Assembly: GCF_016925535.1 (NCBI RefSeq)
Contig: NZ_CP070496.1
Coordinates: forward strand, 1,116,001-1,180,000
DNA from: Natronoglycomyces albus
GTDB lineage: Bacteria; Actinomycetota; Actinomycetes; Mycobacteriales; Micromonosporaceae
Length of the DNA stretch: 64,000 nt
Direction of reading: 5' to 3'
In this document: piece by piece, positions 27,440 to 39,790 of the stretch
Layout: the number at the start of each line of letters is the position of its first letter
How positions within the stretch are numbered: the first letter of the stretch is position 1
Made by a program: the position numbers and the translations under genes
The notes under the pieces: generated by a model
The model's input: only the letters and a program-made list of their open reading frames with translations
Database searches by the model: none
What the model was told of the DNA's origin: nothing

Positions 27440-30196
27440 TCAGTCGGCTCGGCGTTCCTCGGAGGGAAGCCGCGATCGGGTGAACGTCCCGGTGATGAGC
27501 ATGGCCATGATCGGCAGCACGATGAGCGCGAGCACAAGGAACAGCCACGGCATAGCGAAATCGTGGGTCGTTTCGATCGGGTAAGCCGTCCTGATATTGC
27601 GATTAAGCGCCGCGATGATGACGGCAAAGATGCCCACTCCCGCTACTACTCCCAAGATCGATCCCAGGATGGAAATAACGCCCGCCTGCCACAGGGAAAG
27701 CTTGCGCCGTAGCCCAGGGGTCGCGCCCACCGCGCCCAGTGTCCGCAAGTCGCGGCGGGATTCCGCCGCCACCAGACCGGTAGCCACCAGGGTCGCACCC
27801 AACGCCACGATGAGGGTGATGATGGCGATGGCCCACATGATGATGAGTTCCTCATCCAAGGGAGCGTCGTAGGCCGGATGCACCGAAATGGTGGCTCGGT
27901 CCGCAACATCGTCGAAACTGGAATAGCCCAAGTTCATCACGTAGGAGTTGAGGGCTTGCCGGACCGAGTCGTCAATCTCGGTGTCGGTAAACACCGCGAA
28001 CTGTTGGTGCAATCTGAGCTGGAAGCCGTCGGAAGTCAACTCCTCGATCATCGCGGAGGGGACGAGGACTTGGTGATACTCGATGGCGTCGCCCAGCGCG
28101 ATCGCCCGAACCGATATCTCGTCAATCGAATCGGCTTTATCTCCATGTTCTTGGTAGCGGTCGACGCTGAAGGTGACATTCCCATCCGCGTCGATATCGA
28201 GTTCGTCGGGTACTGCCACGGCACCCGCCTCCATGGCGCTCCACGTGCTGTCGAGCTCGTCTCCGGCAAGGCCCGACAGCGCGCTTAGCCCTTCCTTGTC
28301 TTCGACATAACGCAGTGATGTGTAGTCCAGAAAGTAGGTGTACAGGGTGGCTACACACAGAGGATGGTCCAAGGCGGCGAGTTGATCCTCTTGACTCAAG
28401 TCGCGCTGGCCGTCATAGGGACACACATTGGCCTCGGGCCGCTTGATATCGAAATCGCAGTGGACATCATCCTCGCTGAGGCAATTAATCAGGTGGATCG
28501 GGTGGATGCTGGGACCAGCGACGTATTCGTCAAGCCCAGCCACGAAGTCGGTTTGCGCCTGGGAGGTTTGTTCGGTTTCGAGTTCGGGTTCGGCAGCCGA
28601 GGAGTAAATGCTGTACTCAAAGTCAGCATGGTGAGTTTGGGACGCCCGAAAGTCGGTGTAACCAGGGAACGTCAACGCGTACATGGTGATGGCGATGCCC
28701 GCAGCGACCACAGCCATGACCGCAGCGACAGCCGGTGCGGTGGCCGAGCGGTTGCGGCCCGCGTCGCGCAAGGCGATGCGCGGGGCCAGCGACAGCCTCG
28801 AACCCAGCTTGGAGATTCCCGCGATGATGATTGAGGTGCACAGCACCAGGCCGATCTGGAACAGCGCCACCACGGCGAGGACCACAGCCGGGCCCTGCTT
28901 GAGCGCCCCGAGCACGATGAAGGCCACAGCGAGGCCGATGAGGATGAGTCCGATGATGGGCCAGCGTTTGCGGGCCTTGCCCAATGAACGGCGTCCGGTC
29001 AGTGCCGCGACGACGTCGACCTTTGCGGCGCTATGGGCGGCCACGAGGGAAGCCAACAGTCCGGTTCCCACCGCGACTAGGGCGACAACGATGTGGAACG
29101 TGGGCCAGGCGCTAAATGAGGATGCACGGTGCCCAGCAATCATTTCGGCTAGCGGCATAGTGACCGCAGCGAGCCCGACTCCCAGCGCGATTCCACCGAT
29201 TGCCGCTAGAGCTCCCAGCGCGATCCCTCCGGACAGCACAACATTGCGGATCTGGCCTGGGGTGGCACCGTTGGCCGACAGCATGGCGAAGTCGCGCATT
29301 CGACGTTTGGCGCTAATGGCGAAGGCCGGTCCCGCCAAGAGCACTATTTGCAGGATGATGATGCCGACCAGCAGCGCCAGTACTGATATCGCCTCGTTGG
29401 ACGAGGAACTGTCCATCATGGATGCCTCTGAGGGCAGGTGCGCCATCGAGGGCGCGTAGACGGTCATCCCGGCGGCATTCAAGTCCTCGACGTGGCTGCG
29501 AGTGAGGTCGCTCGGAAGGCTGACCAGCCATGATGTGGCTTCGTGTTCGGTGTGGCCGGGAATGACGGCGAAGGTGTCGTTGATGTGGCGGGGGTGTTCG
29601 ACTATGGCGGCCACCCGATGCAAAACGAAGTCAGTATCGTCCATGACCGAAAGTTCGTCGCCAACCTTGAGGTCAAATGAGGAGGCCATGGCTGTACTGA
29701 TGGCGGCCTCGCCGCTGGCGGGGGTTTTGCCATCCCTGTAAGTGAACACGCCCTTGATGAGGGGGTCGTTCATGTCGAAGCCACTGATGGGCACGGTGGC
29801 TACGCCGTCGGTGGTTTCGATATTGGAAAGATTGCTGTAGGCGACATTGATGCTGAAAGGAGTCGCGCTGGCGCCTGCGGGCAGAACGTCGAGGGGATGG
29901 GTGATGCCGCTGGGGGTTTCGTCGGAGGTTGTCTCCCAGTGAATGTATTGGGAGTCGAAGCTCTTTTGCTCCAGTGGAGATTCCGATACCAAGTGAACGT
30001 AGGCGTCGGCTTCGTGACCGACGTGTTGGTGGGCGCGGTCGGTGTCGCTCGATTCTAGGGATGAGTAGACCGTTGCCCCGTAGGAGACTCCGATAATGGG
30101 CAGTGCCAGGAGCACTGCTGCCAGGATCGAGCGTCCCAGGTTGTGTTTGATGTCGCGCCAGGCTAGGCGGTACGACAGGCGGATTCGGGTCAGCAT
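27440..30196 (-). CDS. ABC transporter permease, FtsX/MacB-like, two-module
   Basis: 918 residues. Two FtsX-type modules are visible. The first has an N-terminal helix (SILAAVLLALPIIGVSYGA), a ~230-residue outer domain, and a membrane block (~270-400) that includes AKRRMRDFAMLSANGATPGQ. The second has a further helix (~480-510), a second outer domain, and a last block (~770-905) that includes SRRDLRTLGAVGATPG. The paired RR-L-x-x-GATPG elements are the cytoplasmic coupling regions. Family members act in export, in resistance to antimicrobial peptides, or as mechanotransmission pumps. It starts 21 bases after the ATPase gene and is third in the padR operon. The substrate is unknown. Confidence 0.88.
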   Translation of the reverse strand: MLTRIRLSYRLAWRDIKHNLGRSILAAVLLALPIIGVSYGATVYSSLESSDTDRAHQHVGHEADAYVHLVSESPLEQKSFDSQYIHWETTSDETPSGITHPLDVLPAGASATPFSINVAYSNLSNIETTDGVATVPISGFDMNDPLIKGVFTYRDGKTPASGEAAISTAMASSFDLKVGDELSVMDDTDFVLHRVAAIVEHPRHINDTFAVIPGHTEHEATSWLVSLPSDLTRSHVEDLNAAGMTVYAPSMAHLPSEASMMDSSSSNEAISVLALLVGIIILQIVLLAGPAFAISAKRRMRDFAMLSANGATPGQIRNVVLSGGIALGALAAIGGIALGVGLAAVTMPLAEMIAGHRASSFSAWPTFHIVVALVAVGTGLLASLVAAHSAAKVDVVAALTGRRSLGKARKRWPIIGLILIGLAVAFIVLGALKQGPAVVLAVVALFQIGLVLCTSIIIAGISKLGSRLSLAPRIALRDAGRNRSATAPAVAAVMAVVAAGIAITMYALTFPGYTDFRASQTHHADFEYSIYSSAAEPELETEQTSQAQTDFVAGLDEYVAGPSIHPIHLINCLSEDDVHCDFDIKRPEANVCPYDGQRDLSQEDQLAALDHPLCVATLYTYFLDYTSLRYVEDKEGLSALSGLAGDELDSTWSAMEAGAVAVPDELDIDADGNVTFSVDRYQEHGDKADSIDEISVRAIALGDAIEYHQVLVPSAMIEELTSDGFQLRLHQQFAVFTDTEIDDSVRQALNSYVMNLGYSSFDDVADRATISVHPAYDAPLDEELIIMWAIAIITLIVALGATLVATGLVAAESRRDLRTLGAVGATPGLRRKLSLWQAGVISILGSILGVVAGVGIFAVIIAALNRNIRTAYPIETTHDFAMPWLFLVLALIVLPIMAMLITGTFTRSRLPSEERRAD

Positions 30197-30217
30197 GTGA
30201 ATGTGGGGCCTCTCTGC

Positions 30218-30919
30218 CTAGGCCCGCGCCACGAGGGGGGCGGAGGAGTCGACTTGGCTACCGTCGCGCAGGAACACGATGCGGTCGGCCCATCCGGCGT
30301 GGCGGGCGTCGTGGGTGACCATCAGTCCGGCCGCTCCTTGATCGCAGCGGGAGCGCAGCAGCTTGAGCACCTCTTCGCCAGCGACGCTGTCTAGCGCCCC
30401 GGTTGGTTCATCGGCGAGGATGAGTCGGCGTCGTCCGACGAAGGCCCGGGCGATGGCGCAGCGTTGTTGTTGTCCGCCAGAGACTTGGTTGGGAAAGCGA
30501 TCAACCAGATCGCCAATGTTGACTTCCTCCAGCGCCTGGAGTGCCGCCTTGCGGGATTTGCGAACACTGGTTCCATCCAATTCCAGCGGTAGGGAGGCAT
30601 TCTCTCCCAGCGTGAGGGAGTCAATGAGGTTGAAGTCTTGGAAGACGTATCCGATCGAGTGGCGTCGAAGTGCCGATAGTCGGCGTCGGGAAAGCGCCTG
30701 CAAGTTTTGCCCTTCCACAAGCACCTCACCGGAGGTGGGGGAGTCGAGTCCGCCCGCCAGGTTGAGCAATGTGGATTTGCCGGAACCGGATGGCCCCATG
30801 ACGGCCACGAGTTCGCCGGGGTGAATGTCCAAGTCGAGGTCGACCAGGGCGGCGGTGGCCGCGTCACCGGTGCCATGCACGCGGCTGACGCCACGTAGCT
30901 GGAGGACGGTTTCGGTCAT
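30218..30919 (-). CDS. ABC transporter ATP-binding protein (LolD/MacB type)
   Basis: 233 residues from the ATG at 30919 (MTETVLQLRGVSRVHG). The frame continues upstream for 95 more codons, but these are padR in another frame. It has Walker A GPSGSGKST, Q-loop FQDFNLID, signature VSGGQQQR, Walker B LILADEP and the switch histidine VTHDAR. Its start overlaps the padR stop by 4 bases (ATGA), giving translational coupling. It powers the FtsX-like permease encoded just downstream. Confidence 0.94.
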   Translation of the reverse strand: MTETVLQLRGVSRVHGTGDAATAALVDLDLDIHPGELVAVMGPSGSGKSTLLNLAGGLDSPTSGEVLVEGQNLQALSRRRLSALRRHSIGYVFQDFNLIDSLTLGENASLPLELDGTSVRKSRKAALQALEEVNIGDLVDRFPNQVSGGQQQRCAIARAFVGRRRLILADEPTGALDSVAGEEVLKLLRSRCDQGAAGLMVTHDARHAGWADRIVFLRDGSQVDSSAPLVARA

Positions 30920-31509
30920 GATGTGCTCTTTTCTGCGACGGTGGGTTCGGAAGGGGTGGATTCGCCGTCTTCTAGGTCCAATGGCGATGTTTGGTGGGGT
31001 GGGTTGCGCCTCAGCGCAGTCTCGGTGTGGTCTAGCCAGCGCACTTCGGCTTCGGCCTTGAAGATCATGGCGTCGAGGATCAACGTCCAGGCGGTGTCGT
31101 CGTGGCCAGCCGCAAATTTCATCCGGGTGTATTCCTGCAAAGTGCGCAACGTGGACGATCGTTGTGCCTGGATGACCGCTGGGATGTTGACTCCCGGTGT
31201 GCATAGTGCCAACGCGACTTTGATGGTCAGTTCGTCGCGGGGCCGCTGGTCGGCGACAACGGGTGAGTTGAACCAGGCGTTAACGGTGGCGCGGCCTTTT
31301 TCGGTGATGGTGTAGGGCTGTTGGCCCTTTTCGCTCTCGGGTAGGGCTTCGACGAGTCCGTCACGTTCGAGCCGTGACAGGGTGCTGTAGACCTGTCCGA
31401 TGTTGAGTGGCCAGGTTGATCCGGTGCTCTTTTCGAAGGCGGACCGGAGTTGGTAGCCGTATGCTGGCCCGTGCTCCAAGAGGGCGAGCAGCCCGTGTTT
31501 GATGCTCAT
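30916..31509 (-). CDS. PadR-family transcriptional regulator
   Basis: 197 residues. The N-terminal winged helix (MSIKHGLLALLEHGPAYGYQL, then GQVYSTLSRLERDGLVE) and the C-terminal PadR helical domain (~90-170) are clear. The last ~25 residues are a polar tail. GGAG precedes the ATG. It leads the operon padR-ATPase-permease and is probably an autorepressor released by the transporter's substrate. Three palindromes of the form ATAC-N3-GTAT lie 150-190 bases upstream and are likely its binding sites. Confidence 0.93.
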   Translation of the reverse strand: MSIKHGLLALLEHGPAYGYQLRSAFEKSTGSTWPLNIGQVYSTLSRLERDGLVEALPESEKGQQPYTITEKGRATVNAWFNSPVVADQRPRDELTIKVALALCTPGVNIPAVIQAQRSSTLRTLQEYTRMKFAAGHDDTAWTLILDAMIFKAEAEVRWLDHTETALRRNPPHQTSPLDLEDGESTPSEPTVAEKSTS

Positions 31510-31658
31510 ATGTGAACTCCACGTCGGTCGGTGACCTTGAGCCTGTCTCTTGTAAGTGCCCGCGCCGCTGGGCTGTTCGCTTGCTGCGGTGTGGGCTTAC
31601 CTGAGGTGGGCTGTTTGAGCTCGCGTGGATGGTGATGGGACGCGAGGCTCATCGGTAG

Positions 31659-31702
31659 ATACGTAGTATGCCATACCGAGTATGGTCATGGATACCGAGT
31701 AT
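31659..31702. promoter_or_regulatory. Three PadR-type operators (ATAC-N3-GTAT)
   Basis: ATAC-gta-GTAT at 31659-31669, CCATAC-cga-GTATGG at 31671-31685 and GGATAC-cga-GTATCC at 31690-31704. The last two are perfect 6-bp palindromes with the same spacer, centred 19 bases apart. They lie upstream of padR. The remaining ~150 bases to the padR start show no clear promoter boxes. Confidence 0.6.
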
Positions 31703-31794
31703 CCATTCTTGCGTCGCCGCATGTCACAGGGCTGGTCTTGGTCAGGGCATAAAAATGGCGGGGCAGGCACGTGCGCCCATCCCGCCGTGGTGAA

Positions 31795-32205
31795 CTACGG
31801 TCTTCCGGGCCACGGCTGGGTCGGAATCTCCCCTGCGGCCACTCTCCATCGCACGAGCGTCGAAGCGGCGGCGCACAGCATTTCCACGCATATCTTTCGC
31901 TGGTCGACCTCGTCGGTGTGCACCACCGAACGCCATGCTGTGGCCACGGCCTCTTCTGTGGCCATCAGCGCGGCCACCGCGTCGGTGCCGTCCTGAGCCT
32001 GGTCCAGTTCATAGGCCGGCTGAGGGGTCGGTGGCTGAGCATCATTTTCGGCAAACCACACCAACAGACGATCGCGTCGCTGTCGATGCTGCTCCTCGAT
32101 CGCTTCGGCCATGTCCGCGGTAGGGCCGCCCAAGTAGTGGGAGTATGCCCCATAGGCATAGATGGCCGCGTACTCGGCGTTGAGGCCGACTTCCATTGCG
32201 TTCAT
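31795..32205 (-). CDS. DUF4439 ferritin-like protein
   Basis: 136 residues, helical, beginning MNAMEVGLNAEYAAIYAYG, with an EEQHRQRRDRLL motif. These are typical of the actinobacterial ferritin-like DUF4439 family, although metal binding is unproven. It overlaps the upstream lipoprotein gene by 4 bases (ATGA). The pair sits next to rimP, as in mycobacteria (Rv2843/Rv2844 region, from memory). The function is unknown. Confidence 0.72.
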   Translation of the reverse strand: MNAMEVGLNAEYAAIYAYGAYSHYLGGPTADMAEAIEEQHRQRRDRLLVWFAENDAQPPTPQPAYELDQAQDGTDAVAALMATEEAVATAWRSVVHTDEVDQRKICVEMLCAAASTLVRWRVAAGEIPTQPWPGRP

Positions 32206-32666
32206 GACAACAACCTCAGGTGTCCAAAGCGGCAGGCGGCAATTTCGGCTACGACGGTGGCCAGATCACCCTCGACCGCGAGGCAATCCTCGACAGCGGC
32301 CTCGACCGCGACCGAGGTAGCCTCTCTGAAGGAGTCCACGTCGACTGGGACATCCTCCTCAGCGACTTCGAGCGTGTCGTCAACCACCGCTGGGCGGGTG
32401 AGTCGTTCCAGTGTCTCGATATGGGCCGCATGGTCGTCAATGATGAACTGCCAGGTCTCGGCGTCGAGCTCTCCCTCTTCTCGCAAGTGAAGCGCGACGG
32501 CATGGAGGTGCCGGGCATGGCGCAAGGTGGAGGCTAGGTTGGCATTGGGCTCGGCGGGGTCGGGCTCGGTGTCGGTGCATCCGGTGAGGGCAGTCGCCCC
32601 GGCGGCCCCGATTCCTATGACGGAGGCGGCGGTAAGCAACTGGCGTCTGCTGGCGAAGAAATCCAC
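32202..32666 (-). CDS. Putative lipoprotein, DUF4439-associated
   Basis: 154 residues. The N-terminus has a twin-Arg-free signal (RRQLLTAASVIGIGAAGATA) ending in the lipobox LTGC, so the mature protein is probably lipid-anchored on the outer face. The rest is acidic and helical, rich in His in RHARHLHAVALHLRE. It is divergent from rimP and translationally coupled to the ferritin-like gene. The role is unknown. A paired membrane-surface function with its neighbour is inferred from the overlap. Confidence 0.72.
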   Translation of the reverse strand: MDFFASRRQLLTAASVIGIGAAGATALTGCTDTEPDPAEPNANLASTLRHARHLHAVALHLREEGELDAETWQFIIDDHAAHIETLERLTRPAVVDDTLEVAEEDVPVDVDSFREATSVAVEAAVEDCLAVEGDLATVVAEIAACRFGHLRLLS

Positions 32667-32750
32667 GTGCCTATATTTCCAGGTGCACTTTCGCGTTTAT
32701 GTTGGGGACATTAGGCTCAATTGTGAGCAAAAAATATCAAGGGGGTGCGG

Positions 32751-33236
32751 GTGAGTCAACCACATGAAGACGATGTAAAGGCCGTGGTAACGCCAGTTGT
32801 GGAGCAGGCAGGCTTCGATCTGGAAGAGCTGACGGTCATTAAGGCGGGGCGCAGGCTACTGGTGCGGGTGCTCATCGACGGGGACGGCGGAGTCACGCTA
32901 GACGACATCGCCGAAGTCTCGCGGGAGGCCTCCAAGGCACTAGACGCCGGAGAGAACACCGGTGGCCTGTTTGCCGAGGCGTCATATACTCTGGAAGTTT
33001 CCTCCCCTGGGGTGGATCGACCGCTGACGCTCCCGCGTCACTGGCGGCGTAACATTGGCCGCTTGGTGGAAGTTTCCCTAGGCGGCGACAAAGTTCAGGG
33101 ACGTATTGTGGCCGCCGACGAGCGGGGGATCGAGTTGGAAGTCGCCGGGCGCGTGCGCGCTGCGACCTTTGCCGAGCTGGGGGCTGGCAAAGTCCACATC
33201 GAAATGCAAAAGTCGGCTAAGGCTAATAAATCCTGA
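32751..33236 (+). CDS. rimP: Ribosome maturation factor RimP
   Basis: 161 residues from the GTG at 32751, with a GGGGG site five bases upstream. A second GTG sits at 32745. It is needed for 30S subunit assembly. The conserved stretches LLVRVLIDGDGGVTLDDIAEVS and YTLEVSSPGVDRPL are present, followed by the C-terminal SH3-like part. It heads the nusA-infB cluster, with nusA 48 bases downstream. Confidence 0.94.
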   Translation: MSQPHEDDVKAVVTPVVEQAGFDLEELTVIKAGRRLLVRVLIDGDGGVTLDDIAEVSREASKALDAGENTGGLFAEASYTLEVSSPGVDRPLTLPRHWRRNIGRLVEVSLGGDKVQGRIVAADERGIELEVAGRVRAATFAELGAGKVHIEMQKSAKANKS

Positions 33237-33284
33237 GGCCGTCCGTCTCAGAGACTTAAAAATAAAAAGCTATAAGGAGTACAG

Positions 33285-34292
33285 GTGCACATTGACCTGG
33301 CGGCGCTTCGTTCGCTTGAGAGCGAAAAGGACATTCCTTTCGAGACTATTCTCGGCGCTATCGAATCGGCATTGTTGACCGCCTACCGACACACTCAAGG
33401 TGCCGTTCACCATGCGCGCGTGGTAGTGGACCGTGACAGCGGAACCGCCACTGTCTTCGCGCAAGAATTTGATGATGAAGGAAATGTGGTGCGCGAGCGT
33501 GACGACACCCCCGAGGGGTTCGGCCGCATTGCCACCACGACGGCGCGCCAAGTGATCTTGCAGCGGTTGCGCGAAGCTTCCGACGAGGTCACATACGGCG
33601 AATATTCTGGAAAAGAAGGCGACATCGTCACCGGTGAGGTGCAGGCGCACGGTTCCCGCTCCGAACAGGGCATTGTGACGATCGACCTGGGCAAGATCGA
33701 AGCTAGCCTGCCTGCCAATGAGCAGGTTCCCGGCGAGAGCTACGAGCACGGTAAGCGAATTCGCACCGTGATTGTGCAAGTCAACCGCACCTCGCGCGGT
33801 CCGCAGGTTACTTTGTCCCGTACTCACCCCACTTTGGTCAAGAAACTCTTTGCCATGGAGGTTCCCGAGATCGCCGACGGCACTGTCGAGATCGCGGCAA
33901 TCGCACGTGAGGCTGGTCACCGTTCTAAGATTGCGGTCCGCGCCACAGTCGAGGACGTGAACGCCAAAGGTGCCTGCATTGGGCCCATGGGTTCGCGGGT
34001 GCGTGCGGTGATGAGCGAGTTGGGTGGCGAGAAGATCGACATCGTCGATTGGGACGCCGACCCGGCGAAGTTCGTGGCCAATGCCCTCTCACCGGCCAAA
34101 ACAGTGTCGGTCGAGGTCGTGGACGAAGAAACACGGTCCTCTCGAGTGACGGTTCCCGACTATCAGTTGTCACTGGCGATCGGGCGCGAGGGGCAGAATG
34201 CCCGTTTGGCGGCCCGTTTGACCGGTTGGCGTATTGACATCAAGTCCGACTCCGGTGGCGTGGAAGCTCCTGCTCCCGCCGCCTCGAAATAG
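33285..34292 (+). CDS. nusA: Transcription termination/antitermination protein NusA
   Basis: 335 residues from a GTG with AAGGAG upstream. The N-terminal RNA polymerase-binding domain (~1-125), the S1 domain (~130-200, [10 protein letters not shown]) and two KH domains (~205-335, including [18 protein letters not shown] and [18 protein letters not shown]) are all present. The C-terminal acidic repeats of E. coli NusA are absent, as is usual in actinobacteria. It modulates pausing, termination and antitermination. Confidence 0.96.
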   Translation: MHIDLAALRSLESEKDIPFETILGAIESALLTAYRHTQGAVHHARVVVDRDSGTATVFAQEFDDEGNVVRERDDTPEGFGRIATTTARQVILQRLREASDEVTYGEYSGKEGDIVTGEVQAHGSRSEQGIVTIDLGKIEASLPANEQVPGESYEHGKRIRTVIVQVNRTSRGPQVTLSRTHPTLVKKLFAMEVPEIADGTVEIAAIAREAGHRSKIAVRATVEDVNAKGACIGPMGSRVRAVMSELGGEKIDIVDWDADPAKFVANALSPAKTVSVEVVDEETRSSRVTVPDYQLSLAIGREGQNARLAARLTGWRIDIKSDSGGVEAPAPAASK

Positions 34293-34306
34293 CCCAAAAG
34301 GTATCC

Positions 34307-34329
34307 GCGGCCCGGCTTTGCCGGGCCGC
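34307..34329 (+). terminator. Hairpin between nusA and ylxR
   Basis: A 10-bp GC stem (GCGGCCCGGC/GCCGGGCCGC) with a TTT loop and no T-run directly after it. It may be an attenuator or processing site within the operon rather than a full terminator. Confidence 0.5.
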
Positions 34330-34366
34330 CCTTGGGTGAAAAATAGCAATAGAGGTAAACTAACCA

Positions 34367-34720
34367 GTGGTTCGCAACGTAGCGGTGACTCGCATGTGTG
34401 TGGGTTGCCGTCAGCGCTCGGCAGTGAATGAGTTGCTGCGTGTTGTCGCCGCCCACGGCCCCTACGGGGCTGCGCAGCAGCATCCTGGAGGAGCTGGGCA
34501 TCATCTTGTTCCTGATCCGTCCCGTCAGCGAAGCGGGAGGGGCGCCCATGTGCATCGAAACCGTGACTGCCTTGATAAGGCAGTTTCCCGGCGTGCCTTT
34601 GGGCGGGCTTTGCGTCTGAGTGGCCCTCTTGACGACACTGCCGTAAAGAACTATGTGGAATCGCATCAGGTTTCACACGACATCGATGGGGTTGGGCATA
34701 CGCCCGACTCCCGCGACTGA
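34367..34720 (+). CDS. ylxR: YlxR (DUF448) RNA-binding protein
   Basis: 117 residues from a GTG with AGAGG upstream. It starts RMCVGCRQRS, the YlxR signature, and continues VPDPSRQRSGRGAHVH and AVSRRAFGRALR, which form the putative RNA-binding surface. It lies between nusA and infB, as in most bacteria. YlxR has been linked to RNase P and to expression control in other species. The role here is inferred. The C-terminal ~25 residues are a polar tail. Confidence 0.9.
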   Translation: MVRNVAVTRMCVGCRQRSAVNELLRVVAAHGPYGAAQQHPGGAGHHLVPDPSRQRSGRGAHVHRNRDCLDKAVSRRAFGRALRLSGPLDDTAVKNYVESHQVSHDIDGVGHTPDSRD

Positions 34721-34831
34721 ATTGCAGGTAGACCAAATGAGCTCACGATGAAGTCCGCACAATGACCAGGCTTCTAGTGGAAAATTGAGGCTGGCGGGGT
34801 AGGCCCGCGCAGCCTCGAAGTGAGGAGTGCA

Positions 34832-37879
<3,048 letters not shown>

Positions 37880-37915
37880 ATTGACCGCGGCGCTTGCCTA
37901 GGCTCGACGCCGTGT

Positions 37916-37949
37916 TGCGGGGGCGTTCCTCATCGGGAGCGCCCCCGCA
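37916..37949 (+). terminator. Terminator after infB
   Basis: A 10-bp stem (TGCGGGGGCG/CGCCCCCGCA) with a 14-base loop. Confidence 0.6.
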
Positions 37950-37952
37950 GCC

Positions 37953-37986
37953 GTCCCTCGTCTGGTGATATCACCGGGCGAGGGAC
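37953..37986. promoter_or_regulatory. 34-bp interrupted palindrome upstream of methyltransferase gene
   Basis: GTCCCTCG and CGAGGGAC flank the perfect inner palindrome GGTGATATCACC, with 3-base mismatched joints. It may be an operator or a second terminator hairpin. It lies directly after the infB terminator. Confidence 0.4.
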
Positions 37987-38093
37987 AATACTTTGAGTAC
38001 GGACAGTCCCACCCTTGTGAGAAGGGGCCGCCCGCCGGTGGCCTATTGCCGTCTCGATTTACCGTTGGCGCGATCGAGAAATCTGGAGTAGAC

Positions 38094-39548
38094 ATGCTCA
38101 ACACCGACGAGATCAACCAGCTACGCGAAGCGTGGCGACTATCGGGCTATGACCGATATGGGCAGATCTCGGCCTATGGTGGTCGGGCGTTGACAGCGGC
38201 ATCCCGTCGTGACTACCGCGAACTGCTTGACCTGGTGGAGAACGATGCTCTTGGCGTATGGACCACGCTGTTCACGATGGGCCTTCAAGTGCCGCGCCAT
38301 GAAGCCCAGGCGGCATTGCATCCGCTTCCACTGGCGGTGGCGTTGCGGTCCGGTTTGCTGGTGGAAGGCTCTGAGGACGTGGTTCGCGCCGGATGGGGCC
38401 TCCAGTTCGATCCGGCTAACCGGGCGGTGTTTTCCGACCAGCTGCCGCAAATGAGTGGTGTGCGACGCACCGATCACGTCTTGGGGCTGGGCGGGGCGAC
38501 CAAACTTCTGGGCGATATCACCTTGCGCCGCGAAGTCCCGACCGCGTTGGAGATAGGAACCGGGTGCGGCGTACACGCGCTATCGCTTCCTTCCCACGTG
38601 GGCCGGGTCACGGCCACAGACCTCAACCCGCGAGCATTGGACTTCGCACGGATCAACGCGGGTGTGAACGAAATCGAGCTGGAATTGTTGCAAGGCGACA
38701 TGTTCGAGCCAGTCTCCGAGCGCCAATTCGACTTGATCACCGCGAACCCGCCATTTGTCATCGCGACCCCAGGCCAGGGGTGGACCTACCGCGACGCGGG
38801 CCGGGAGGGCGACTCCCTGGGCGCGGAGCTGGCCGCCGCCGCGAGATCGAAACTGCGACCAGGCGGAGTCATGCAGTTCTTGGCCAACTGGCTGGAGATC
38901 AAGGGGGAACGCTCGGAAGACCGAGTGGCCGCCTGGTTTCCCTCCGAAGGGGTGCGAGTATGGGCGGTGGAACGTGAACAGCTCGACCCGCTGGATTACG
39001 TGCGCAATTGGCAGCGCGATAGCGGTGACCAAGCCGATCCGCATGAGACGGCGCAATGGTTGAACTGGTTTTCCGAGCGCAAGGTCGAGGGGATCGGGTT
39101 CGGGTTCGTCACGGTTGAGGCCATTGAGGGGCCCAGCGACATCGTGTGTGACGGGGTGAGCCATACGGTTGCCTACCCGTGGTCGGACCGGATCGAGGAG
39201 CGGTTGGTTCAGCGTCGGGTTCTCTCGACGATGGACCCAGAGACCTTCTTGGAGGCCAAGCTGTCGCTAGCCGACAGCGTGTCGCTGAATCAGGAGGCTG
39301 ATCAAGGGCCAGACGGCTGGGAGGTGAAGCGGCAATGGCTGAAATCCCTCCAGGGATTGCGCTACGCCGACGAGATTGACCAGCTGATGGTGACGTTGCT
39401 GGCCTCATGCAATGGCCAGGTGCCGTTGCGTTTGCAAATCGAGCTACTGGCTCAGACGTTCGACGGGGAGCCGGGGGTTGTCTACGCGGGCCTGTATCCG
39501 GAGATTAGGCGGCTGATTGACCGAGGATACGTCTTGGTCGACAGCTGA
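38094..39548 (+). CDS. Class I SAM-dependent methyltransferase (NPPF type)
   Basis: 484 residues from the ATG at 38094, with GGAG five bases upstream. The frame is open back to 37965, but that part runs through the palindrome. An N-terminal ~140-residue domain precedes a Rossmann methyltransferase core with LEIGTGCG (152-159), ATDLNPRALDFARIN and the catalytic N218-PPF. NPPF/NPPY enzymes methylate N or amide groups of RNA, DNA or glutamine. The ~200-residue C-terminal region is the kind seen in actinobacterial proteins annotated as DUF7059/methyltransferase. The substrate is unknown. It lies between infB and ylxP, where other genomes usually have nothing or other genes. Confidence 0.85.
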   Translation: MLNTDEINQLREAWRLSGYDRYGQISAYGGRALTAASRRDYRELLDLVENDALGVWTTLFTMGLQVPRHEAQAALHPLPLAVALRSGLLVEGSEDVVRAGWGLQFDPANRAVFSDQLPQMSGVRRTDHVLGLGGATKLLGDITLRREVPTALEIGTGCGVHALSLPSHVGRVTATDLNPRALDFARINAGVNEIELELLQGDMFEPVSERQFDLITANPPFVIATPGQGWTYRDAGREGDSLGAELAAAARSKLRPGGVMQFLANWLEIKGERSEDRVAAWFPSEGVRVWAVEREQLDPLDYVRNWQRDSGDQADPHETAQWLNWFSERKVEGIGFGFVTVEAIEGPSDIVCDGVSHTVAYPWSDRIEERLVQRRVLSTMDPETFLEAKLSLADSVSLNQEADQGPDGWEVKRQWLKSLQGLRYADEIDQLMVTLLASCNGQVPLRLQIELLAQTFDGEPGVVYAGLYPEIRRLIDRGYVLVDS

Positions 39549-39568
39549 GAACATCCTGTCGAGCCTGA

Positions 39569-39588
39569 CCGTGGGCAGTGAGCCCACA
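39569..39588 (+). terminator. Weak hairpin after methyltransferase gene
   Basis: GTGGGC-AGTGA-GCCCAC (39572-39588) is a short stem without a T-run. The stretch to 39790 shows nothing else clear. Confidence 0.3.
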
Positions 39589-39790
39589 GCACCGTAGCCG
39601 ATGAGCGCCACATCGCGCCGATCTGGCCGGGGACCGCCGTCGTTCTCGCGAACCAGACCGAGCCGTCGACACCGCTCGGGGAGGCAATCACCTGTGGTGT
39701 TCTGGTGCGTTTGATGGTCAAAGAAGCCCGTTGAGTCCGATTCGTGACCCCGCGCCGAACACATTGGCTATTCACCTAGTGTTAAACATT

